A DNA stretch of 64,000 bases, taken from positions 193,614 to 257,613 of the forward strand of contig NZ_RYFI01000002.1 in the NCBI RefSeq assembly GCF_004103825.1, given 5' to 3'. Source of the stretch: Hansschlegelia zhihuaiae. Its GTDB lineage: Bacteria > Pseudomonadota > Alphaproteobacteria > Rhizobiales > Methylopilaceae. Each line of letters opens with the position of its first letter. The stretch's first letter is position 1. Shown here in pieces: positions 11,101-17,803 of the stretch. Both the position numbers and the translations under genes were made by a program. The notes beneath the pieces are model-generated. The model worked only from the letters and a program-made list of their open reading frames with translations, was not told the origin of the DNA and did not search any database.

Positions 11101-11380
11101 CGGCGCGCCCGCCGTCATGTCGATCGGCGTCACGGCCGGCGGCGCCGCCCCCGGCGGGGATGGCACGACCGGCGCCGACACGACGGCGGCGGACTACGTC
11201 GCGGGTGGAAACGGCGGCGGCGGCGGAGCTGCCAATGCTTCTGGCGACGGCGGCGACGGCGGCAATGGTGGGCTTTACGGGGCCGGCGGCGGCGGCGGCG
11301 GCGCGGCGCGCAACGGGTTCACGTCGGGCAAGGGCGGCAACGGCGGAGCCGGCGTCCTGATGCTGATCGTGACGAAGTGA
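5138..11380 (+). CDS. giant phage tail fibre/tailspike with two beta-helix regions and Gly-rich tip
   Basis: A 2080-residue protein starting at ATG 5138, 13 nt after the TipJ gene. Residues 1-120 look like a tail-attachment domain. From about residue 694, GAKGDSATWDDAAFENLV is the typical opening of pectate-lyase-like right-handed beta-helix proteins, and helix-type repeats (short strands with NxIxGN and G-N turns) continue to about residue 1270. A second beta-helix region begins near residue 1358 and runs to about 1790 with clear rungs (VTGNNFFGG, ITGNTINLRG, ISGNTIVGF). From about 1807 to the end is a glycine-rich tip introduced by GTFTKQAGDKTVRAIAI, as in Gly-rich adhesin tips. Beta-helix spikes often bind or cleave surface polysaccharide; catalytic residues cannot be identified by eye. 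The stop overlaps a GTG of the next frame. Confidence 0.85.
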   Translation: MLTSSNAKFSTDLPPWPLISHLIGHQQIGPGNFRPVQQTFIDLAQQLVAGGPVRDAINAAIGGEFSGLMFTSTAERDAFDADPELGPIPLYRKFLIQFSGDEAVDGIWRKTPSGFVREGPLDTTTAAMIEELAATIEALARKPIPLVEVDVGTSAANALKATSPAEGDPNETNRTFWLSTGATPPNAAGAVTLSVNDETPKPFLHWNGAQWPADTVPRAGHMLVRAGVASYRCLTPIGVPVPKAAYDRIPIDLGAATRTDEGDFDIYTVVSDEATANPFQNGKRYTVTLPSANTKPKPKLRIKRSNGDLVDQTEIEQGPGSWALKIGALPAGKHDLAGNGTKVMTMNPLGRDNSSIDADVIAVAVEGKLDASVFEQFVVNEQAALARVDEVAADMEGAVATAKGVLYPERPGSGWASTVRDGDVDAALTAIVPALWCVDDAELGLSAEAKGSRIEEGQTSIVIRRPDLIPVEAGRIYDGKARLRRSVDSNNPSDDVVRAVVVYLDIHRSVLSEVYLFNNVSSVANGVRSVTKRFAFEAGDGVDFVIPSAAAYVVMYGEAFGGTPTTRFSLFSFRDVTDLAPGGADYTGVIELLNDLQANSVDTNLSNVVPDAGRGALGAARADGSYFSAARAGISLVGMPAATTSILTGGHAENGDGGGAVFRREDVDPGLPTPFSIPAPAIGKWFVNRQKRITAEMAGAKGDSATWDDAAFENLVDYANQIGGGLKVDLAGSYKIGDPHIFTQSNIELDFAGAGRIDASAASLTESWALLHFAGAGQSHRTTLAASAIRQSNGNGANTLVLADAAGYQAGDIVAITSLGEYWSGIAGLSGGDTRQKGELAIVQSVDLGTDTLTLAHNLRDTYDAVTHTVYVRRLTMLDNIRVKGGRWRGSGHGADDTGANPPGVRGLRFDCVKGLVLDALYMENFNRFAIVSNLGLDHKGIGLRIDGRRLSDASNLPTISSWFTGWWAGGVKGMELVGCSALACRRLVDPDGMEYRYFDDDPLQDVLTHDVVITGGRSLACVSGPGGHLYDNMIVDGHMVDGRGAGTTGIIHRGRHLRVTNTVIKDVSLGVGLGYGSPTYEDPASYAENPSAGYVHIDADIFGATWGVYATSALDGLVLRGRVLALRPVLICGKKQENIDISAELIGTSDDYPIIDSPYATKATAKQWRIHGCTLKSGTIGVQIASAETPAENVSIEGNTFIDISTNYVKFAGADPWGANIVVKDNHASGAPAATPITGVSGVAGFTESNNPWNLFRPAYTAAPGGALTIPGQLEPFADIRVNAAASETDITSIVGGRAGQTIIVGRGGATDVVLKNNASLILGSDITLRTAHDRVVLVKSFSATWTTVEKRRSDVVLVEDFRHLAAPDDDLPMLQAARDAAGVGGKVILEFGVKYVVSAMLALSVAEQIWDMQGAAIEAGPNIADTSIVYLTGNKTRIQNGFIFGASADQDTLEFGLRLSTGCEADHMVVSDTRRYGIVANNASRVKIKDCSVSKFSMTGGVSCGIWVQNIADTSYLSDIEVTGCIIDVTDKPANFAGAGAIIRGTVGHPYQGVKFTGNTVRQIDGDGSSSLPLGVEIRYARTPIVTGNNFFGGSMGPSVAYCDGPVVANNTIEEATHYGIEMPSCNNASITGNTINLRGAGLDGIAVQGTETSDDGVVISGNTIVGFTRFGVFVDPGWTEVMIGMNRIYSVYSSDTFVYLNGATRASIIANRVRGGVSSKKGIRLHDTSDAVVALNHIENFTEQGILLTATDTTVDEVLISGNQFKNCPTKFAKSTTGSGAFGANVNVSGNPGLRDEGPLDAVRVEIHTISGTFTKQAGDKTVRAIAIAPGGGAGSGGLRGPGVQVYGGGGGAAGTLVEKVFDAATLASSEAITIQAPGVGGAAVTATDANGNPGTAGGLVLFGSGRLTARGGAFGGGGGAVAGAGGSFAGNRAFPPSPVVSAGAGGANSGGVAGEAAGYGPGHGGGGGGVNAADTPGNGGSGSNGAPAVMSIGVTAGGAAPGGDGTTGADTTAADYVAGGNGGGGGAANASGDGGDGGNGGLYGAGGGGGGAARNGFTSGKGGNGGAGVLMLIVTK

Positions 11381-11412
11381 CGATCCTCGGCTCCCATAGG
11401 GACTGCTCCCGG

Positions 11413-12969
11413 ATGATCACGCGACGCACGGCCAACGCCGGTCTTCTTGGCGCTGTCGCGGCGCTCGCCGCTCCGGCGATTGCCCGGGCGCAGACACCGC
11501 CCAACGTCGTCATGATCGTGCTCGACGATCTCAACGACTGGATCGAGCCGCTCGGCGGCTATCCGCTCTCCCAAACGCCTAACCTCGCCGCTCTCGCGGC
11601 TGAGAGCGTCAACTTCCGGCGCGCCTACTGCGCGACGCCCTACTGCGCGACTAGCCGGACCGCCACTCTGTTCGGCCTCGAGCCATGGGTGACCGGCGTC
11701 TACGCTCGAGGCGAGGACTGGCCGGTCGGCTCGCGGATCGTGACGGGGCAGAGGTCACTGCCCTGGCACTTCCGCGACCGGGGTTACAAGACCCTCAGTG
11801 TTGGCAAGTTTTTCCACACCGGCTGGCGCGCCGGCGACGGACCGCGGAAGCGCGCCGCGTCGCAATGGCCCGACGCTTGGGATTTCCTCGAGAATTGTGG
11901 CAGCGGCTCATGCGTTGCGCCGCGCGACGGCGGCGATGCCTTCGACTACGGGCCTCAGATCTTCGCGACGGAGCAGCAGCCCGACACGATCCGGACGCAG
12001 TGGTTCATCGACAACGTGCTCAATGCGAGCCACGACGCGCCGTTCTTCGGGGTGATCGGCCTGCAGAAACCGCATCTGCCCTGGCGTCCCCCAACCGAGT
12101 TCCTCGAGCTCTTCCCGCTCGAGGACATCGTCTATCCGCTCGGCGTCATGACGGAGGATCGCCGGCAGGACGTCACGATGGCGACCGACAAGGACCTGCG
12201 CGACCTGCCGTCCTCGGCGATCGAGTTCGTCCGGCAGTTTGGCGAGCGCGACAGCTTCGGGACCAACAAGGCGCTCGGCATCATCAACAGCGGCGAGTGG
12301 CTCAACGTCATCCGCCATTACCTCGCGACAATCGCCTTCGCTGACCATAGCGTCGGCCTGGTCCGGTCGGCGCTCGCCGCGAGCGCACACGCTGACAACA
12401 CGATCGTCGTGCTGTGGAGCGACCATGGCTGGCAGCTCGGCGAGAAGCTCGCATGGCGCAAGTTCACCCTCTGGGAGCGGGCGCTGCGCGTGCCCTTCAT
12501 GATCTCCGGGCCGGGCGTCACGCCCGGAAACTGCGACACGCCGATCAGCCTGATCGACCTGTTCCCGACGCTCTGCGATCTCGCGCTCGGCGCTGTTCCG
12601 ACGAAGGAAGATCTCGGCAAGTTCGACCTGAGCGGCACGAGCCGTAAGTCCTGGCTTTCCAGCCCGACGACGCCGCGGGACAACGTCGCCGTCGCGTCTT
12701 GGGGGCTGACGACGGCGGAGACCAACGCGCTGTTGCCGAACGCGCCGCGGCTGCACTTGACGGCGCGGTCCAACACGGCGCGGCTGATTCAGTACGACGG
12801 CGGCGACCGCGAGTTCTATCGCAAGCCCGATGACGAGTTCGAATTCTTCAACGAGTATGAGAGCCCAAGCCCGGCGCTCGTGGCCGAGGCCGACGCCATG
12901 ACGGCGGCCTTCCCGTCGCCCTCGGCCTACGCACAACGGGCCGGCGGCGGGTCGGACGACGAGGATTGA
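11413..12969 (+). CDS. prophage-encoded sulfatase, iduronate-2-sulfatase-like, probable Tat signal
   Basis: The frame opens at GTG 11377, overlapping the tail-fibre stop, but ATG 11413 places a signal-like start MITRRTANAGLL followed by a hydrophobic run ending AIARAQ, so it is preferred (518 residues). Sulfatase landmarks are present: metal-binding VLDDLND (Asp38, Asp39), candidate formylglycine Cys78 in CATSR, GKFFH (Lys132, His135), QKPHLPW (Lys219, His221) and SDHGWQLGEK (Asp337, His338). The last three resemble the iduronate-2-sulfatase subgroup. Sulfatases of this type hydrolyse sulfate esters, often on polysaccharides. The third motif position is Thr where Pro or Ala is usual, so maturation to formylglycine is uncertain. 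The gene is the last of the tail operon; such a secreted enzyme is not a normal tail component and looks like prophage cargo. Confidence 0.85.
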   Translation: MITRRTANAGLLGAVAALAAPAIARAQTPPNVVMIVLDDLNDWIEPLGGYPLSQTPNLAALAAESVNFRRAYCATPYCATSRTATLFGLEPWVTGVYARGEDWPVGSRIVTGQRSLPWHFRDRGYKTLSVGKFFHTGWRAGDGPRKRAASQWPDAWDFLENCGSGSCVAPRDGGDAFDYGPQIFATEQQPDTIRTQWFIDNVLNASHDAPFFGVIGLQKPHLPWRPPTEFLELFPLEDIVYPLGVMTEDRRQDVTMATDKDLRDLPSSAIEFVRQFGERDSFGTNKALGIINSGEWLNVIRHYLATIAFADHSVGLVRSALAASAHADNTIVVLWSDHGWQLGEKLAWRKFTLWERALRVPFMISGPGVTPGNCDTPISLIDLFPTLCDLALGAVPTKEDLGKFDLSGTSRKSWLSSPTTPRDNVAVASWGLTTAETNALLPNAPRLHLTARSNTARLIQYDGGDREFYRKPDDEFEFFNEYESPSPALVAEADAMTAAFPSPSAYAQRAGGGSDDED

Positions 12970-13050
12970 AAGCGGCTTTGAAACCTGCGGCGCAATCGAA
13001 AAGCGGCGCCATTCGAACTTGCGCGGCGTGCCATCCGAATTTGCGCGCTA
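12970..13050. other. probable prophage/chromosome junction (att region)
   Basis: Between the sulfatase stop and the interrupted DsbA/FrnE-like gene lie 78 bases without a gene. They contain two imperfect direct copies of a 17-mer, CCATtCGAAcTTGCGCG at 13009-13025 and CCATcCGAAtTTGCGCG at 13031-13047, on a 22-nt period. The second copy abuts the premature stop of the chromosomal gene. The abrupt change from phage to housekeeping genes plus the truncated gene argues for the right attachment site here. The exact core cannot be defined without the left end. Confidence 0.5.
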
Positions 13051-13284
13051 CAGCTGCTCGTGCATCGCGCGCACGCGCTCCATATCCTCGAACTTGCGCT
13101 CGAGATACTCGCTGCGGTCGAGGCCCTCGGGCGGGATCGTCGGGTCGAGTTGGTAGGGCAGGTAGCGCACCGTCGCGTCGACGTCGGGCCGCGCCGCGAG
13201 CGCGGCTTCGAGCCGGCGCTTGCCGATCCAGCACCAGGGACAGACGGGATCGGCGAAGACGTCGATCGAGATGGACGCGGACAT
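13048..13284 (-). pseudogene. truncated DsbA-family (FrnE-like) oxidoreductase, N-terminal 78 residues only
   Basis: The translated start MSASISIDVFADPVCPWCW contains the CPWC redox motif and continues with GKRRLE and LDPTIPPEGLDR, typical of FrnE/2-hydroxychromene-2-carboxylate-isomerase-like DsbA-family proteins, which are usually around 210-225 residues. The frame ends after MHEQL with TAG at 13048-13050. Family members normally continue with a helical insertion and the C-terminal half of the thioredoxin fold, so this product should not fold normally. The break coincides with the end of the prophage, so the 3' part is predicted at the far (left) end of the prophage, outside the window. It lies 63 nt downstream of the acyl-CoA-synthetase-like gene on the same strand. 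Confidence 0.75.
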
Positions 13285-13347
13285 GACGGCTCGTTTTCGG
13301 GCTCTGGAAGACGCCGATATAGGCGGGTCGCCCGCCCCCCGAAACCC

Positions 13348-14847
13348 TCAGGCCGTCTTGCGCGCGGGCTCCGTGACCAGCGCGACCGGCGCGAGCGCTG
13401 GTCCGAAGCCCGCGAATTCGAGCGTCGCGGCCGCCTTGGCGAGCGCCCCGCTATCTCCGCCCTCGAGCGCGAATCGCGTTCCGAACAGCGCATCGTCCTG
13501 CATCACGGGGGGCGCCTCGACGCCCGACCGCCGGAAGGCGGCCTCCGCCTCCTGGAGCGAGACCGCGAGGCCCCCGATCTGCGCGACGCCGCGCCGCGCC
13601 CCGCCGAGCGAGACGCGCCGCGAAAGCCTGTCGCCGATCGCGGAAAGCCCGGTCTCCAGCCATCCCTCGGCGTCGAAGGCGAGCGCAGGCGCGGCAGGAT
13701 GCGCCGGGCAGGGCGATTGCGGGCAGGCCGGCCCGCGCAGCGTCAGCCGTCCCTCCGGCGTCACCCTGAGCTCGATCAGCGGCGGAAAGCCTTCCGGTCC
13801 GGCCGGCCCGAGCGGCAGCGGCGCGGGACGGTCGCGGACCGTGCGGGCGGCGGCGAAGACGCCGAGTTCGCCGAACGCCGTGACGTCGACGACCGACTGC
13901 GCGGCCGGGATGTCGCCGCCGCGCCCGTCCGGCCCGCGCCAGACAGCGATGACGCAGTCCGGAGCGAGCTCTTCGAGCCCGCCCTCGGCCGCGAGCCGCG
14001 CCGCGGCGCGTCCGGGCGCGATCAGGTGGGTGGCGCCAAGGTCGCGGGCCGCGGCCGCAAACGCCTCGGTGCTCGACGGCTGGTGGAAGCTCGCCGCGCA
14101 GCCGGTCGCGAGCCAAGGCGCGAGGCCCGTCGCCATTCCGGCGAGCCCGGCGAGATCGAGCGTCGACATCAAGGCCGACCCGCCGGCGAGCCTGGCGGCG
14201 ATCAGCGGCGCGAGGCCCGCGGCCAGCAGCTCGTTGTGGCTCCGCGCCACCGGCGCGACGCCGGCGTCGAAGGTGACGACGGCGATATGCTCGGCGGCGT
14301 CTTCCGGTCTTTCGGCTCGCTCGACGGCGGTAGTGGGCTGCTCGAGCGTCTCGTCGAGCAGGGTCGCGCCGTCCGGCGCTTCGCCGCCGAACGATCCGAC
14401 GAAGCGGATGGTCTCGAGCCCCGCCGCGACCTCGCAGGCGACCTCGGCATGGCGCGCGCCGCCGCCTCCGGTACGCGCCACGATCGCGGTCGCGCCGATC
14501 GAGTCGAGCGCCGCCACCATTTCCCTGCGCCGCCAGGCGAGCGGCAGCATCGCGGGCACGAGCCCCGCCCGCCACAGCGCGAGGCAGGTCAGCGCGCCGA
14601 GATGGCTCGCGCCGAGCTGGACGCCGACGGTCGCGTCCTCGCCGAGCCCCCAGGAGCGAAACGTCCCGGCGAGCGCGGAGACGGCGCGATCCACCTCGCG
14701 CCACGTTCCCGGGAAGGGCAGGTCATCGGCGACCAGCGCCAGCCCTTCCGGATCGCGGGCGGCGTTGAGCGCCAGGATCTCGTCCAGCGTGGCGGAGCCG
14801 GCGACCGGGTTCGGCGGCAGGTCCGTGCGGAAGGGCGCAAGGCGCAT
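13348..14847 (-). CDS. degenerate AMP-dependent acyl-CoA synthetase-like protein
   Basis: The start is ATG at 14847 (MRLAPFRTDLPP), 17 nt after the stop of the solute-binding protein gene; the frame continues upstream but would overlap that gene. The 499-residue protein has the overall order of class I adenylate-forming enzymes: N-terminal WREVDRAVSALAG, then GVQLGASHLGAL and LALWRAGLVPAMLPL, with a C-terminal lid-like region. The phosphate-binding loop that is normally T-S-G-T-T-G-x-P-K is here VVTFDAGVAPVARSHNELL, lacking the Ser/Thr/Gly pattern and the Lys. ATP use is therefore doubtful, and an acyl-binding or otherwise repurposed role is possible. It forms an operon with the YejA-like gene. 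The fold is likely; the function is unknown. Confidence 0.7.
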   Translation of the reverse strand: MRLAPFRTDLPPNPVAGSATLDEILALNAARDPEGLALVADDLPFPGTWREVDRAVSALAGTFRSWGLGEDATVGVQLGASHLGALTCLALWRAGLVPAMLPLAWRRREMVAALDSIGATAIVARTGGGGARHAEVACEVAAGLETIRFVGSFGGEAPDGATLLDETLEQPTTAVERAERPEDAAEHIAVVTFDAGVAPVARSHNELLAAGLAPLIAARLAGGSALMSTLDLAGLAGMATGLAPWLATGCAASFHQPSSTEAFAAAARDLGATHLIAPGRAAARLAAEGGLEELAPDCVIAVWRGPDGRGGDIPAAQSVVDVTAFGELGVFAAARTVRDRPAPLPLGPAGPEGFPPLIELRVTPEGRLTLRGPACPQSPCPAHPAAPALAFDAEGWLETGLSAIGDRLSRRVSLGGARRGVAQIGGLAVSLQEAEAAFRRSGVEAPPVMQDDALFGTRFALEGGDSGALAKAAATLEFAGFGPALAPVALVTEPARKTA

Positions 14848-14864
14848 CGGCTCGTGCTCCAGAC

Positions 14865-16715
14865 TCAGCCGGCGGCGGCGGGCGCCCGCCACCATGTTTC
14901 GAGCGCCGGTCCGTAGAGCGGCGTGACCGCAGGTCGCTCGACCGAGCGCCAGCGGGCGATCCACTGCTCCTTCACGTGGAACAGCGGCACGACGTAGAAG
15001 CCTGACAGCAGCACCCGGTCGAGGGCGCGGACCGCCGAGACGAAATCGGGGCGCTCGCGGGCGGCGAGCAGCGCCGCGATCATGGCGTCGACGGCCTTTT
15101 GCTTCGCGCCCATGTAGTTGCGCTCGCCCGGCGTGTCGGCGGCCGCCACGCTCCAGTACTTCTTCTGCTCCGTGCCGGGCGAGAGCGACGACACCCAATT
15201 GTAGATGATCATGTCGAAGTCGTAGGTCTGCATCCGGCGGAACGCCTGGATCCTGTCGACGAGGCGCACGGTGGCCCGCACGCCGGCGCGCTCCAGGCTG
15301 CGGACGAAGGCGAGCGAGAGCCGTTCCTCGTCCTTTGTCGAGACCAGGATCTCGAAGCGCATCGGCTCGCCGGTGTCGGCGCGCCTGAGCTCTGCGCCCT
15401 TGATCGTCCAGCCGGCCGCCGCAAGACCGTCGAGCGCCTGGCGGAGCGACTCGCGATCGCGGCCGGTGCCGTCATTGACGGGCGCGCTCCAGCGACCCTC
15501 CAGGATGTCCTCGCGAACGACGCCGGGAAACGGCGCCAGAAGCTCGCGCTCCCGCTCGTCGGCCGGAAGCCCGTTGGACGACAGCTCCGAGCCCTCGAAA
15601 TAGCTCTGCGTGCGCACCGTCGCCGAGCCGAACATGTTGCGGTCGACCCACTCGTAGTCGAACAGCAGCCCGAGCGCCTCCCGCACCCTGACGTCGGCGA
15701 AGACGGGTCTGCGGGAGTTGAACACAAAGGCGTTCATGCCCCAGGGCAGGCCGGACGAGAAGCTTTCGGCGAGGACGTCGCCGCGCTTGACGGCAGGGAA
15801 GTCGTAGCCCGTGGTCCAGCGCGTCGGGTCGCCTTCCGGGCGGACGTCGATCAGGCCCTTCTTGAACGCCTCGAACATCGCCGTGGCGTCGCGATAATAA
15901 TCGTAGCGGATCTCGTCGAAATTGTTCAGGCCGCGGTTCACCGCGAGCTCGCGGCCCCAATAGTTCGGGTCGCGGCGGAACGTCACCGACCGGCCGGGAT
16001 CGACGGCGCTGATGACATAGGGTCCGCTCCCGGTCAGCGGCGCGAAGGTCGTGTCTTCGAACCTCGCCACGTCGATCGCATGCGCGGGCAGGACGGGCAT
16101 CAGGCCAAGAATCATCGGCAATTCGCGGTCGTCCAGGCCCGCAAGATCGAAACGAACGCTGCGCTCTCCCTCGGCGACCGCCGATCCCACCCGTCGATAA
16201 TTCGCCCGGAACGTCGGATGGCCGCGGTCGCGCAGCAGCTCGAAGGTGAAGAGCACGTCCTCGGCCGTGATCTTCTCACCGTCCGAGAAGGCGGCGCGCG
16301 GGCTCAGATTGAAGACCACGAAGCTGCGGTCGTCGGGCAGCTCGACGGTTTCGGCGAGCAGCCCGTAGAGAGAGAACGGCTCGTCGTAATTGCGCGCGAG
16401 CAGGCTCTCATAGACGTAGCCGCGCAGCCCCTGAGCTTGCGCGCCCTTGTAGGCGTAGGGGTTCAGCGTGTCGAAGCCGCCCAGCCAGCCATAGGTCAGC
16501 TTCCCGCCCTTCGGGGCGTCCGGGCGCACATAGGGAAGTTGCGCGAAGCCCTGCGGCAGCGCCGGCTCGCCATGCATCGCGACGCCGTGGCGCAGCGGCA
16601 GCCCGTTCTCGGCCCGCGCGCGGCGCGACAGCGCGAGCGTCGCCGCGACCGCGGGGACCGCGCGCAGAAGATCACGGCGCGCGATCGGAAGCTCCATCCG
16701 GCGGCAGTTCGTCAT
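14865..16715 (-). CDS. ABC transporter substrate-binding protein, family 5 (YejA-like)
   Basis: About 616 residues from ATG 16715 (MTNCRRMELP); ATG 16697 is nearly as good, and a longer start at 16772 is less likely. The N-terminus ARRDLLRAVPAVAATLAL is Tat-like and ends at an ARA cleavage-like site. The mature part has the family-5 pattern: GGKLTYGWLGGFDTLNPY, VYESLL, FSDGEKITAEDVLFTFE and GSGPYVI, all of which fit YejA-type oligopeptide-binding proteins that deliver peptides to an inner-membrane ABC transporter. No permease or ATPase gene is adjacent in the window, so it is an orphan binding protein here. It is first in an operon with the acyl-CoA-synthetase-like gene. Confidence 0.85.
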   Translation of the reverse strand: MTNCRRMELPIARRDLLRAVPAVAATLALSRRARAENGLPLRHGVAMHGEPALPQGFAQLPYVRPDAPKGGKLTYGWLGGFDTLNPYAYKGAQAQGLRGYVYESLLARNYDEPFSLYGLLAETVELPDDRSFVVFNLSPRAAFSDGEKITAEDVLFTFELLRDRGHPTFRANYRRVGSAVAEGERSVRFDLAGLDDRELPMILGLMPVLPAHAIDVARFEDTTFAPLTGSGPYVISAVDPGRSVTFRRDPNYWGRELAVNRGLNNFDEIRYDYYRDATAMFEAFKKGLIDVRPEGDPTRWTTGYDFPAVKRGDVLAESFSSGLPWGMNAFVFNSRRPVFADVRVREALGLLFDYEWVDRNMFGSATVRTQSYFEGSELSSNGLPADERERELLAPFPGVVREDILEGRWSAPVNDGTGRDRESLRQALDGLAAAGWTIKGAELRRADTGEPMRFEILVSTKDEERLSLAFVRSLERAGVRATVRLVDRIQAFRRMQTYDFDMIIYNWVSSLSPGTEQKKYWSVAAADTPGERNYMGAKQKAVDAMIAALLAARERPDFVSAVRALDRVLLSGFYVVPLFHVKEQWIARWRSVERPAVTPLYGPALETWWRAPAAAG

Positions 16716-16961
16716 GGTTCCAGCAGGCTGACGCCCAAGCCGATTCGCAACAATGTGAGAATACGTTACCACAGGCTTTTGACGCTACGGGCCGATCAAC
16801 TGACGCCGCCGTGATGATCGGCCACCATGTCGCCGTATTTGATCTACAGACAGCCGATCTTCGCTTTCGGAGCGGCAGGTCTTGCGGCGCGGAACCGTCT
16901 TGTTTAGACGCGCGCATCGGCCGTCGCCGTCAGTCGTTCCGACGACAGGAAGGAAACTCGC

Positions 16962-17690
16962 ATGAAATTGGGGAAAGTCGCGCGCCTGGCCGTCATGACG
17001 GCCGCCGTCAGCATGGCGGCTGGCCATGCCTTCGCTCAGGACGCGCAGAAGCCGGCCGGGGAGGCCCCGAAGGAGGGGCAGGCCGCAGGTCCGGGCCCGA
17101 TGCCGATGAATCCTCCGGCCGCGCCGCAGCCCGACTGGGTGAAGATCTGCAACAAGGACGAGAAGGCTAAGAAGGAGGTCTGCCTGACCTCCCGCGACGT
17201 CCGGACCGAAACCGGCCAGAACGTCGCCTCGATCGCCATCCGTCAGGTCAGCGGCGAGTCGAAGAAGTTCTTCCTGGCCGCCGTGCCGCCCGGCCTGCTG
17301 ATCCAGCCCGGCGTGCGCGTCGCGGTCGACCAGAACCAGCCGGCCAACGGCCGCTATTCGATCTGCTTCCCGAACGCCTGCTACGCCGAGGTCGAGATCA
17401 CCGACGCCTTCTTCAAGAACATGCAGAAGGGCAAGAACCTCGTGGTCCAGGCGATGAACCAGCAGGCCAAGACGATCAACTTCCCGGTCAGCCTCGACGG
17501 CTTCTCGAAGGCCTATGACGGTCCGGCGATGGACCCGAAGGTGTTCGCCGACGAGCGCAAGGAGCTGAACGAGGGCCTCGCCAAGAAGGCGCAGGAGGCC
17601 CGCGACAAGCTTCAGGGTCCGGGCAGCGCCCAGGCGCCGGCCAGCGGCCAGGCGATGCCGGGCGGCCAGGGTCAGGTCAAGACGCAGTAA
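16962..17690 (+). CDS. invasion-associated locus B (IalB) family exported protein
   Basis: A 242-residue protein with an excellent RBS (AGGAAGG) before ATG 16962 and a signal peptide ending AGHAFAQ. A Pro/Ala/Gly-rich linker is followed by the IalB domain (about residues 60-190) with its usual paired cysteines, WVKICNK with EVCL and SICFPNACYAEV. It ends in an Ala/Gln/Gly-rich tail. The family takes its name from Bartonella, but homologues are general periplasmic proteins of Hyphomicrobiales with unclear function, so no virulence role should be read from it. It is monocistronic, followed closely by a strong terminator. Confidence 0.85.
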   Translation: MKLGKVARLAVMTAAVSMAAGHAFAQDAQKPAGEAPKEGQAAGPGPMPMNPPAAPQPDWVKICNKDEKAKKEVCLTSRDVRTETGQNVASIAIRQVSGESKKFFLAAVPPGLLIQPGVRVAVDQNQPANGRYSICFPNACYAEVEITDAFFKNMQKGKNLVVQAMNQQAKTINFPVSLDGFSKAYDGPAMDPKVFADERKELNEGLAKKAQEARDKLQGPGSAQAPASGQAMPGGQGQVKTQ

Positions 17691-17719
17691 TCGGTTTCGC
17701 GCAACGCGCGGACGACGGG

Positions 17720-17749
17720 CGCCCGGCTCATCGAGCCGGGCGTTTTCGT
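17720..17749 (+). terminator. Rho-independent terminator after the IalB-family gene
   Basis: A perfect 9-bp stem (CGCCCGGCT / AGCCGGGCG) with a 5-nt loop is followed by TTTTCGTTT. It begins about 30 nt after the IalB stop. Confidence 0.85.
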
Positions 17750-17803
17750 TTGGGCGATCCGGTTGAGCAGATAGAGCGCGACGGCTCTACGCCGCTTAGA
17801 AGC

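Noticed and set aside
10620..11360. Gly-rich repeats as a DNA tandem repeat or CRISPR-like array
   Set aside because: The GGCGGC runs encode a Gly-rich protein tip and have no regular repeat-spacer structure.
14865..16715. Microcin C uptake system
   Set aside because: The YejA-like protein alone, without YejBEF, does not support a specific microcin C transporter.
16962..17690. Virulence or invasion factor
   Set aside because: IalB-family proteins are common in non-pathogenic Hyphomicrobiales; the name alone does not support virulence.
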